From Acidobacteriota bacterium (GTDB lineage Bacteria; Acidobacteriota; Blastocatellia; Pyrinomonadales; Pyrinomonadaceae), in NCBI GenBank assembly GCA_020199835.1, contig JAIVJV010000001.1, forward strand, positions 310,001-374,000: 64,000 nucleotides of DNA, written 5' to 3'. This document shows positions 29,222-37,134 of the stretch, piece by piece (within the stretch, counting starts at the first letter, position 1; every line of letters starts with the position of its first letter). The position numbers were made by a program, and so were the translations under genes. The notes beneath the pieces were generated by a model. The model made no database searches. It was not told the DNA's origin and worked only from the letters and a program-made list of their open reading frames with translations.

Positions 29222-31463
29222 AGCCGGCTCCAGCCAAAACTTCCGTCGTGTGCTCGCGCAAGTGGATCCGTCTGAGTTTATCGGGCGCGCGGCCCAGCTC
29301 GAGCGCATCGTGGCGCACGCGACGGATGAGAGCGCTCGTCGCGGAATGCTGGGACTGATGGAGCCCGCGGCCGGCGTGTCTGAACTGCTGCGGCAGGCGT
29401 ACGACAGGATCTTCAATCAACAAACCGAAGTCATTCCGATCTACTTTGAGTTCACGCGAAATGACACGACCGCGGTGAGCGCAGCGATCGAGTTTCTCAA
29501 CACCTTTCTGCAACAGTACCTTGCCTTTCGCAACGACGACCCTTCTATTCTTCACGCAACGCTAACCCTAAGGGACATTGTCGCTCGCGCAAGCATGCAG
29601 GATCAGCAGTGGATCGAAGCACTGGTCGAGAGGTACAACGAACTTCGTTTCGGCAAAAACGATCGAGAGCTGGTGCGCTTTTGCCTGGGTGCGCCACAGC
29701 GCATACCAAAAGAGCGTGGCAGGCCATTCATCATGCTCGATGGAGCTCAACTGGCCCAGTACCTGAACGGAGCAGTGCCGTTAGGCACTGAAGTCCTGCG
29801 CGTGTTTGGGCGAGGCACCGTTAGTTACGTTCTGGCAGGTTTGCGGCGGCAAATTCTTGAGGCAGTACGTGACGCCGAGTGCAATGTGAACTCGTTTGAA
29901 TACCTGCACCTTAGGCAGTTGGAAATAATCGAAGCGACGCTGCTCGTTGAGCAGATGGCCCACCGCCAGCAGGTAGAGATCAGCGAAATGGCGCGAGATC
30001 TGCTGGTCCAACAATTTGGCGGGAGCCCGTTCTTCATCAACATGTTCCTGCAAACAGCGCGCAAAAAAGCTGTGAACGTAAAGTCGAAGCTCGATTGCGG
30101 GGATCTTTACGTGGCTGAACTCTTCGGTGGCCACCTGCATAGCTACTTCGAAAATCTGCTGGAAGAGATCTCTCCCCGGCTAAACACACGTCTCCGTTTG
30201 ATTGCCGTCCTGTGGGACGCGGTGTCCGGCAAAGACGCGATTTCGTCGGTTGAAACCTGGGCTCAACGCTTGAACATTGATGCCGGTGAACTCGCGGAAA
30301 TGCTACCGCGATTGCACATGTACGAGTTCATCAACTGGGACGGAAGATATATTCAAACGGGCACAGAACCGCAGACGTGGAAAGACTACCTACGGATCCG
30401 GTATCAGCTCGACGTGGAAAATAAGCCACGCGCGCTCGTATATGGTGAAGTGCTTAGTGACGTGCTCAAACGCGCACAGCCGACAAAGCACAGCGCGCAG
30501 GTGAATCTCGGCAAAATTGTTTCCCGCTTCAACTGCCAACAAGTGCCCGAGGTACTGTTTGACTACGCCAAATTCAGCCTGAACTACAAAGGCGAAGAGC
30601 CTGAGACAATCGCGTCCAGTCTCGATGCGGAAACTGAGTTCGAACTACCACAGACGGTCTACGTCGCGAATTGCTCTTCGTTCAAAATCGAATTGCCTCC
30701 CATCGTTGACGACGAGCACTGTGTAATCGCGCGCACGTTCAAGGAACGAAGGTACTCAGACGCGCAGGAGGTGGTCTGGTTCGTTGCGTGCCTCCACGAG
30801 AAGGACGCAGTCGCCGTCAACGTCGCTACTGCTGGAAAGTGGTGCGAACGGTTCAAAGCGCTTGGGAGCGAGCTCAAGTTTCACCACTATCAGATCTGGT
30901 TAATCTCCAACTCAGGTTTTACGGACGAGGCCCTCGCGGTGTTGAAGGATTACGAGGCATTTAGCTCCGATAGCCAACAGTTAGAACTGCTTACAAGCCG
31001 AGTGGGCGAAACGCCCCGGGACCCCATGGTGCACCACAGTGAGCCAAGTGAGTTTCGCCTGGAGATGCCGTTTGGCGAGGACAACGAACTGGTTGCTGCG
31101 GGCACAGTCGAGCAGATTGCGCGGCGTTTGCCGTTCCGCCCGGACGCGATTAACCAGATAAAGATGGCCATCGTCGAGGCTTGTATCAATGTTTTTGAGC
31201 ACAGTTTCAGCCCCGACCAAAAAATATCTCAACGTTTTCGCCTCGAAAGTGATAGATTAGTCGTCACTATTTCGAGTCGCGGCATCGTACCGACCAATCT
31301 TAATGGTGCGAATAGCCGTTCAGACACAACCGAAGCGGCAGAAGCAAGACGCGGATACGGCCTTATACTCATCCGATCACTGATGGACGAAGTCGAGTTT
31401 GAACCAGTCGACGACGGCACCAGTTTGCGAATGACGAAATATCTCCGCGATACGGCTTCTTAA
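29214..31463 (+). CDS. Degenerate STAND-like NTPase fused to an RsbW-like ATPase domain
   Basis: This 749-aa protein is an unusual fusion. At the N-terminus, EFIGRAAQLERI (about 21-32) and the P-loop region PAAGVSELL (about 51-59) look like a STAND/Orc-type NTPase, but the Walker A lysine is replaced by Val. The Walker B-like FIMLDG survives (about 180). A winged-helix-like region follows (about 320-400). Residues 500-600 (WFVACLHEKDAVAVNV, IWLISNSGFTDEALAVL) resemble the PDDEXK-like tail of archaeal-type ATPases (inference). The C-terminus (about 610-745) is an RsbW/SpoIIAB-like HATPase with N-box VEACINVFEHS and G2 RRGYGLILI, but the G1 Asp seems replaced (SSRG). Likely partner: the STAS protein downstream. 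Confidence 0.75.
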   Translation: MNKAGSSQNFRRVLAQVDPSEFIGRAAQLERIVAHATDESARRGMLGLMEPAAGVSELLRQAYDRIFNQQTEVIPIYFEFTRNDTTAVSAAIEFLNTFLQQYLAFRNDDPSILHATLTLRDIVARASMQDQQWIEALVERYNELRFGKNDRELVRFCLGAPQRIPKERGRPFIMLDGAQLAQYLNGAVPLGTEVLRVFGRGTVSYVLAGLRRQILEAVRDAECNVNSFEYLHLRQLEIIEATLLVEQMAHRQQVEISEMARDLLVQQFGGSPFFINMFLQTARKKAVNVKSKLDCGDLYVAELFGGHLHSYFENLLEEISPRLNTRLRLIAVLWDAVSGKDAISSVETWAQRLNIDAGELAEMLPRLHMYEFINWDGRYIQTGTEPQTWKDYLRIRYQLDVENKPRALVYGEVLSDVLKRAQPTKHSAQVNLGKIVSRFNCQQVPEVLFDYAKFSLNYKGEEPETIASSLDAETEFELPQTVYVANCSSFKIELPPIVDDEHCVIARTFKERRYSDAQEVVWFVACLHEKDAVAVNVATAGKWCERFKALGSELKFHHYQIWLISNSGFTDEALAVLKDYEAFSSDSQQLELLTSRVGETPRDPMVHHSEPSEFRLEMPFGEDNELVAAGTVEQIARRLPFRPDAINQIKMAIVEACINVFEHSFSPDQKISQRFRLESDRLVVTISSRGIVPTNLNGANSRSDTTEAAEARRGYGLILIRSLMDEVEFEPVDDGTSLRMTKYLRDTAS

Positions 31464-31480
31464 TCCTCAGACTGAAGGAC

Positions 31481-31861
31481 ATGGATAAACCAAGTGGCTT
31501 ACTGGTACGGTCGCATTGCGTTGGTACCACGGCTGTTGTTTATGCCAGTGACTATCTAAACAAGCTAACCGGTGAAAGAATCGAACGTGAATGCCGCCGG
31601 CAACTGAATTGTGGTTGCCGCGCACTGGTGATCGACTTCAGTGATACGAAGTTGGTCAATAGTATCGGTATCTCGATCCTCCTCGGAATCATTGACGTTG
31701 CGGAGAAGAACGGAGCGAAGATCGCTTTTTCGGATGTAAACAGCCAGACCGTGCAACTCTTTGAGATGCTTGGTCTGACGCGGCATGTTGTACTCGCGAA
31801 AGACGAACGCGAAGCGTTACTGACGCTTTCCGGATTCGAAACCACTCCTATAGTTCACTGA
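31481..31861 (+). CDS. STAS-domain anti-anti-sigma-factor-type protein
   Basis: The 126-aa single-domain STAS protein has the phosphorylatable Ser at about 61 in the motif DTKLVNSIGISIL, as in SpoIIAA/RsbV. In known systems the unphosphorylated form binds an RsbW-type kinase and releases that kinase's other partner. Here the gene is 17 bases after the RsbW-like fusion gene and 5 bases before the HD-GYP gene, with GAAGGA just upstream of the ATG. That makes it the switch component of the operon. No sigma factor is adjacent, so the output may be c-di-GMP enzymes (inference). Confidence 0.9.
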   Translation: MDKPSGLLVRSHCVGTTAVVYASDYLNKLTGERIERECRRQLNCGCRALVIDFSDTKLVNSIGISILLGIIDVAEKNGAKIAFSDVNSQTVQLFEMLGLTRHVVLAKDEREALLTLSGFETTPIVH

Positions 31862-31866
31862 CGCTG

Positions 31867-33123
31867 ATGGAGCTTTCGACTCAGAAACTCATTCACACCT
31901 TTGGGGCGCTTGCTGACCTGGGCCAGGAAATTGCGGGCCGAGGTGATTTCACCGAGATGGTCCGGACCTCAATGCACCTGTTGCTCGGGACGCTGGCTCT
32001 GCGTCGCGGCGCGGTAGCCGAGTGTGTTGAAAGCGAGCTCCGCTCTGTTGCGAGTTGGGGCGTAACGGACCAGATCTTCAAGGAACTCTCAATCTCGTGT
32101 GAAGAAAAGCAGGAGTTTCACACTGGCCAAGTCTCTGACTTTTTAATCAGTAGTTCACCGGGCTCGAGTAATTTCGTCAATCGATATCGGCAAAAGTTTG
32201 CGCAGGAAGAGATCGCGCTGATCTTGCCGATGATTGTGCGCGACGAGATCACAGGCGTGGTCCTGCTCGGCAGAAAAGCCAGCGGTGAAGAGTTTTCACC
32301 CGATGATTTCGAGACGGTTCATGCCATGGTCCGGCACATCGGCGTCGGCATTCACACGCATCGTTTGCTTGAACAGGTAGCGGAACGCGCGGAAGAGAAC
32401 CGCCGGCTCTACGAGGAACTGCGTACGATCTATCGCGCCACGGTGCGGTCCTTCGCTGCTGCGATTGACGCGAAAGACAAGTACACCCAGGGCCATTCGG
32501 AACGCGTCGGCCGCTACAGCGAGATAATCGCGCGGGAGATGGGCTGGAGTGAAGACGAAGTTGAGGGCATTCAGATCGCCGGTTACCTGCACGATGTTGG
32601 CAAGCTGGTGGTTGACCGCGACATCATCAACGCCCCTTACAATATCAACGCGAAAGAGTCGAGCGAACTAAATCGCCATCCCGCAGCCGGATACGAGATT
32701 CTCGCGCCCATCAATCATCCATATGCCGACATACCTTTGATGGCAAAGTATCACCACGAACGTCTTGACGGGCGCGGCTATCCGGAAGGCCTACGCGACG
32801 AGCAGATCCCGATCGGCGCGAAGATCGTTTCGCTCGCTGATTCGTTTGATGCGATGACAACGGATCGCCCTTACCGGCGGCGTCGTTCTTTTGAAGACGT
32901 GGTGCGCGATCTGCGCGAGAACAGCGGCACCCAGTTCGACGGCAAGGTCGTGGCCGCGTTCGCGCGCGCCCTCCTGAAAGAAGTTAAAGGCGAATCGAAG
33001 GAACGGCGGATTACCAAAATGCTCGGGAAAGACTATCTCCAGGACGAGAACGTAGCGATGCTCTTAGCGGATTTAATAACGGATCTCACCGCGGTTGGAT
33101 CCGCAGCACGAAGTTACAAATAG
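31867..33123 (+). CDS. GAF / HD-GYP c-di-GMP phosphodiesterase
   Basis: The 418-aa protein has a GAF-like sensor (about 20-170), a linker helix (about 172-195) and a complete HD-GYP domain (about 196-370). The domain has YLHDVGK (HD pair), HHERLDGRGYPEGL (GYP motif) and SLADSFDAMTTDRPYR. All metal ligands that I can see are present, so it should hydrolyse c-di-GMP. It is the last of four packed genes and provides the opposing activity to the cyclase at 27494. Its final 38 bases overlap the end of the convergent FHA gene. Confidence 0.92.
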   Translation: MELSTQKLIHTFGALADLGQEIAGRGDFTEMVRTSMHLLLGTLALRRGAVAECVESELRSVASWGVTDQIFKELSISCEEKQEFHTGQVSDFLISSSPGSSNFVNRYRQKFAQEEIALILPMIVRDEITGVVLLGRKASGEEFSPDDFETVHAMVRHIGVGIHTHRLLEQVAERAEENRRLYEELRTIYRATVRSFAAAIDAKDKYTQGHSERVGRYSEIIAREMGWSEDEVEGIQIAGYLHDVGKLVVDRDIINAPYNINAKESSELNRHPAAGYEILAPINHPYADIPLMAKYHHERLDGRGYPEGLRDEQIPIGAKIVSLADSFDAMTTDRPYRRRRSFEDVVRDLRENSGTQFDGKVVAAFARALLKEVKGESKERRITKMLGKDYLQDENVAMLLADLITDLTAVGSAARSYK

Positions 33124-33943
33124 CAATCTTTTGATCCGGCGACACTTCGGTCGGTTCTTCACGCGTCAGCTCGCGGCCATTCACAACTGTCGGATTTCGG
33201 CCCTTTGCAACCAGCCAGTATCGTCCTTCGTTATCACGCGACAACACGGCATGAACACGACTGACTTCCGGATCGCCTTTGACAGGCAGGTCGACACTGA
33301 TACTGCGTGAGCCGCGTCCAATCGTGATCTCGTTCTTCATGATCGGCACCACTGCTTCACGCACGCCGTCACGCCAGACTTCCACTGAATACAACGCGGT
33401 GGCTTTCGGCCGTACGACAGTCTGTTCGCTTTCACTCGACTCTGTCGCTTTCTCAACGACCGTATCGTTTGGATTAAACGCCGGAGCAGTGCGGCCAGGA
33501 TCGACTCGCGGGGTCACCATCGTGTGACCACTTTCCGTTTCGTCCCACACCGCCTGCACGCGAAACTCACCTTTGTTGAGCGTTCCGTCGACGCGCAGTT
33601 CAACTGCAAACGATTTGACGGCCAACTGCGTTTGGCCGCTCAGTTCGCGCGCGCGTTCAGACAAGACGTGAAACAATCCCTGTTCGAGACCGCGGCGTTT
33701 GTCGCCCTGCCAATCCTTGTCGTCGTCGGGACTGAGATAAACGATGTACTCGCGCGGAATGTAGGTTGGACCACCTGGCGGTGTGAACATCTCGCGCTGC
33801 ATCGCAGCCTCGACTTCGCGTGCGATCTTCACCAGAAATTCTTCCCAAACGCGGCGCGGCTTTGCGTGGTCGTCGGCGGCTTCGAGCAAGTCTTCGCCCG
33901 TTTCGCCGTCTATCCATCTTCGAATCGCTTCAAGCAGACCCAA
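33086..33943 (-). CDS. FHA-domain protein with FhaA-type (DUF3662) N-terminus
   Basis: The 285-aa product has an N-terminal DUF3662-like domain (about 1-130; EEFLVKIAREVEAAMQRE, YIPREYIVYLSPDDDKDW), an acidic Thr-rich linker (about 140-180) and a C-terminal FHA domain (about 195-285). The FHA core has ITIGRGSRSISVDLPV, SRVHAVLSRD and NPTVVNGREL. FHA domains bind phosphothreonine; the linker may be a target of the adjacent kinase. The start is a TTG at 33943 with AAGGAG 9 bases upstream; a longer frame to 33994 would run into the repeat element and is rejected. It is the last gene of the envelope operon. Confidence 0.87.
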   Translation of the reverse strand: MGLLEAIRRWIDGETGEDLLEAADDHAKPRRVWEEFLVKIAREVEAAMQREMFTPPGGPTYIPREYIVYLSPDDDKDWQGDKRRGLEQGLFHVLSERARELSGQTQLAVKSFAVELRVDGTLNKGEFRVQAVWDETESGHTMVTPRVDPGRTAPAFNPNDTVVEKATESSESEQTVVRPKATALYSVEVWRDGVREAVVPIMKNEITIGRGSRSISVDLPVKGDPEVSRVHAVLSRDNEGRYWLVAKGRNPTVVNGRELTREEPTEVSPDQKIAICNFVLRIQPR

Positions 33944-33963
33944 GCTTTTTAGCTCCTTGTATC

Positions 33964-34039
33964 TGGGACGGCGGGCGGCTCGCCCGCAACTCACGGCAAG
34001 CTTGACTCGCCGCTTGCAGGCGAGACGCCTGCGCTCCCA
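33964..34039. repeat. Palindromic element (CAGGCGAGACGCCTG family) inside an operon
   Basis: TGGGACGGCGGGCGGCTCGC at the left end and GCAGGCGAGACGCCTGCGCTCCCA at the right end are imperfect inverted arms around a short core. It fills the gap between the Ser/Thr kinase stop (34042) and the FHA start (33943) and can fold into a long hairpin in the transcript. It shares arm sequence with the elements at 21249 and 45175. Confidence 0.75.
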
Positions 34040-34041
34040 GC

Positions 34042-35550
34042 TTAGTCAAATCTTACGTACCGCTTGTTAATCCAGCCACGGTCGGACGAATACGGATCGA
34101 TCTTGGCCCGGCTATGTTGCACCACCTGCACTTCATACCAGTTGTTGTCCGCGCTCAAGACTTTCACCTTCGAACCCGATTCCGCCAAACCAATCGGTTC
34201 CTGAGAAACGTTCGCCACCGGACGTAAGTTCACATCCGTAGTGGTGACACCTTCGCGGCCGATTACCACGGGTTCGCTAATGCGCGTGATCTCGGCCAAC
34301 GGATTCCACTGCGAGGTCACGTACTTGTGCGTCGCCAAAAGCATTCCGGAAAACGCCAGAATCAATCCCAAGGCGACAAGCGCGCGCCGCTTTTTGCTCC
34401 GCGGCAGGATCTCCTCGATCAACGGCGCCGGCGTCTGTTTCCGGCCGTTAGCGTCTTCCTCCTGCGCCAGATTGATCGGCACCACGATGCGTGGTCTCTT
34501 TATTGTATCTACGCCCGCGAAAGTCAAATCAGCCGGACTCCCTACGGCGAAGTGCGGCCGCGGCGGCGCGGCTTCCGTGAAGTCTTCGGGTTCGATCGAA
34601 AGATCTGCGCTCGGCTTGCGATGCGCTTCGATGGCCGGAACCATTTGCAGCGGCCGGGTCGGCGGCAGGCTTGCGTCAGAAAGCTCGTCCCAAAACTGTT
34701 CGACTGTTTGATAACGATCTTCAGGACGGGTCTGCGTGGCTTTTTCGAGCACACACAACACGGCGTCGCCCCAGTAGGTTTGTTGTGCAAACGACGGGAG
34801 TTCGGTAATCGCGTGCTGGGCAAAGCGGCGCGGCGACTCGCCTGCGATGAGCGTGTAGGTGGTTTTCGCGAGCGAATAAATATCGGCAGCAGGCGTCAAC
34901 GAGTCGTGCGGCAATTTCCATCCGCTCGTATCAAGCTGTCCGGTGTGAATCTGCGGATTGTGTTCGGGCGCGGAGTAGATGTTTGTGCCGACGCGCGTGA
35001 TTGCGCCCTCCGTCGCATCGAGACGCGCAACGCCAAAGTCGGCAATCTTCACGATCTCTCGATCGGCAGTGAGCAACAGATTTTGCGGCTTGATGTCGCG
35101 ATGAATGACGCCGCATTTGTGCGCGTGCGCCAAACCCGAGCAGACCTGTTCGAGATAAGATAGCGCGCGTTGAATCGAGAGCGGCCGCGTTCGCGTCAGC
35201 GCGAACATGTCGCCGCCGGGCAAGTATTCGAGGACGATGTAGTGAAACGTGGTGCCCGCGAGATCGATGGCAGTACCGTGGCCGAGCCGGTTGATCACGT
35301 TCGGATGGCGAACGCGATCGAGTGCGACTGCTTCGTTCTGGAAATTAGTGACGAGAGTGCGTTCCAGTTCTACGTCGGGCTCGCCCTGGAGATACAGATT
35401 CAACGCCTTGATCACGATCGTGCGCGGCGCGTCGTCCGTCGCGGCATTGTCGTTGGCGACGTAGATCTCGGCGTAGCTGCCGCCTCCGAGACATTCGAGA
35501 ATATCGTAGCGCCCGTCTAATCTGCTCTGTTGGAGTTTGAGTTCCGACAT
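34042..35550 (-). CDS. Membrane Ser/Thr protein kinase (PknB-type) with SH3-like outer domain
   Basis: The 502-aa protein has a Hanks-type kinase domain (about 10-290): Gly loop GGGSYAEIYVA, catalytic Lys in VIKALNL, HRDIKPQN, DFG in KIADFGVARLD and GTNIYSAPE. A Pro- and Thr-containing juxtamembrane linker follows, then a single membrane helix (about 390-412) and an outer SH3b-like domain (about 425-502; TTDVNLRPVAN, GWINKRYVRF). PknB-type kinases regulate wall synthesis. Here the usual PASTA repeats are replaced by an SH3-like domain. It lies between the PP2C and FHA genes of the envelope operon. Confidence 0.92.
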   Translation of the reverse strand: MSELKLQQSRLDGRYDILECLGGGSYAEIYVANDNAATDDAPRTIVIKALNLYLQGEPDVELERTLVTNFQNEAVALDRVRHPNVINRLGHGTAIDLAGTTFHYIVLEYLPGGDMFALTRTRPLSIQRALSYLEQVCSGLAHAHKCGVIHRDIKPQNLLLTADREIVKIADFGVARLDATEGAITRVGTNIYSAPEHNPQIHTGQLDTSGWKLPHDSLTPAADIYSLAKTTYTLIAGESPRRFAQHAITELPSFAQQTYWGDAVLCVLEKATQTRPEDRYQTVEQFWDELSDASLPPTRPLQMVPAIEAHRKPSADLSIEPEDFTEAAPPRPHFAVGSPADLTFAGVDTIKRPRIVVPINLAQEEDANGRKQTPAPLIEEILPRSKKRRALVALGLILAFSGMLLATHKYVTSQWNPLAEITRISEPVVIGREGVTTTDVNLRPVANVSQEPIGLAESGSKVKVLSADNNWYEVQVVQHSRAKIDPYSSDRGWINKRYVRFD

Positions 35551-35607
35551 CGTATCGCCCTGATTCGCAGGCTTTGATGCGTCTTAACAGGATCAGGGTT
35601 CAGGGGC

Positions 35608-37134
35608 TCAAGGCGCTGAGGGGGTGTTTGTGCTGGCGGGAGGTTTCGTCAGCTCTTCGTAATGATTAAGTACCTTCCAACGGTCTCTTTGCGTGCGAAC
35701 GCTGATTGCGGCAAGCCCAAGAACTGACTCTTTTTTAATTGTGGCGTTCGCGGGCGACGGGTTCGCGTCGGCTTTGGCGATCGCGGCGTCGAAGGCTTTG
35801 CTCGCTTCGTCAGTGTTACCGGAAAGAAGATTTGCGCGGCCGTAAAGATACAGGAAATCAGTGTGCGGCGAATCCAACGGGCTCTGAACGCCGGCGTTCA
35901 CCAACTCCTTCTGCGGTTCGGTCGCCAGCCACGCGCGCGCATCCTGATCGACCTGGCGGCGCATACGTTCAAACGCGACGAACGGTTCTTCCGGTTTGGG
36001 CGCGGCAACGACGGGCGCTGGTTGCGCTGGTTGCGTTTTCGTCGCGAGGAAGGGAATCCGCTCTTTGAATCGCGCGCCTGCGTAGAAAGCTCCAGCGAGC
36101 AACAACAACACGACAAGAGCTCCAAGCACGCGCGCCATTCCGCTGCTGCTGCGTCTTGTCTGCGGATCGTCAACGTTAAGCGTGCTGTGATTCGCTTCCA
36201 TCTGGGCCGCCGTGGCCGGCGCGGTCGCGGGAATCGCAATGCGCGATCCGGAGACGTAACTGCCGTTCGGCTGTGTTCCCACGACTGTTTGCTGTCCGCC
36301 GTTCTGCGCCGCTGCGTACACCGGCTGCGACTCCGGCGTGATCGTTGGCTCGAGTTCCGTCAGCCGCTCGCTGGCGTGTACTTCTCTGCCTACACGGACC
36401 ACTACGACGGTCAAATTGTCTTCAGCGCCGCGTTCGTAGCAACGGCGTTTCAACTCGCGACAAACCTCATCGAGATCATTATTGATTACGAGCAGTTGGC
36501 GGATTTCGTTGTCTGAAATATGACGCGTGATTCCGTCGGTGCACAGTAGAAACTGCGTGCCGTCTTCAACCTCCATCGTTTTCATGTCGACTTCGACGCC
36601 CTGTTCGGCGCCGAGCGCGCGACTGATCACGTTTTTGCTGGGATGGTTCGCGGCCTGTTCCGGCGTCATTCTGCCGGCGCGCACTTCTTCTTCGACGATC
36701 GAGTGATCTTCGGTTTCGCGATGCAACTGGCCGTCAGGAGCGAGACGATAGAGGCGTGAATCACCAACGTGTCCGAAGGTCGCCACGTTGCCTTTGAGAT
36801 GCAGCGCGACGATGGTCGTGGCCATCATCGAGAACTTCGCGTGGTCCTGGGCCATCTGGTGGATCGAGGCGTTGGCCCGCTGGATGGCGAGTTCCATCAG
36901 ATCTTCGACGTCACTACCCTCTTCCTGGTGGCGAAAAGCCTCGTCGAGAACTTCGATCGCGGTTTGAGAAGCGACTTCGCCGGCTTCCGCGCCGCCGACG
37001 CCGTCAGCGACAGCAAAGATTCCGCGCGCGCGGTCATGCAGAAATGCGTCTTCGTTAAGGGGGCGGCGCTCGTTGAGCCCGCGGTCGCTAAGCGCTGAGG
37101 ACTTCACCGTAAGGGTGTTCCTGTCTTCGCTCAT
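35608..37134 (-). CDS. Membrane PP2C-type Ser/Thr phosphatase (PstP/Stp-like)
   Basis: The 508-aa protein has a PP2C domain (about 10-250) with all metal-binding motifs: GLNERRPLNEDAFL, FAVADGVGG, GHVGDSRLYR, LCTDGITRHI and EDNLTVVVV. A linker, a membrane helix (about 335-355) and a helical outer region (about 370-500) follow. The outer region is TPR-like near FLYLYGRANLLSGNTDEA. It should reverse phosphorylation by the kinase encoded next (57-base gap). Its ATG overlaps the stop of the SEDS gene by 4 bases. Confidence 0.93.
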   Translation of the reverse strand: MSEDRNTLTVKSSALSDRGLNERRPLNEDAFLHDRARGIFAVADGVGGAEAGEVASQTAIEVLDEAFRHQEEGSDVEDLMELAIQRANASIHQMAQDHAKFSMMATTIVALHLKGNVATFGHVGDSRLYRLAPDGQLHRETEDHSIVEEEVRAGRMTPEQAANHPSKNVISRALGAEQGVEVDMKTMEVEDGTQFLLCTDGITRHISDNEIRQLLVINNDLDEVCRELKRRCYERGAEDNLTVVVVRVGREVHASERLTELEPTITPESQPVYAAAQNGGQQTVVGTQPNGSYVSGSRIAIPATAPATAAQMEANHSTLNVDDPQTRRSSSGMARVLGALVVLLLLAGAFYAGARFKERIPFLATKTQPAQPAPVVAAPKPEEPFVAFERMRRQVDQDARAWLATEPQKELVNAGVQSPLDSPHTDFLYLYGRANLLSGNTDEASKAFDAAIAKADANPSPANATIKKESVLGLAAISVRTQRDRWKVLNHYEELTKPPASTNTPSAP

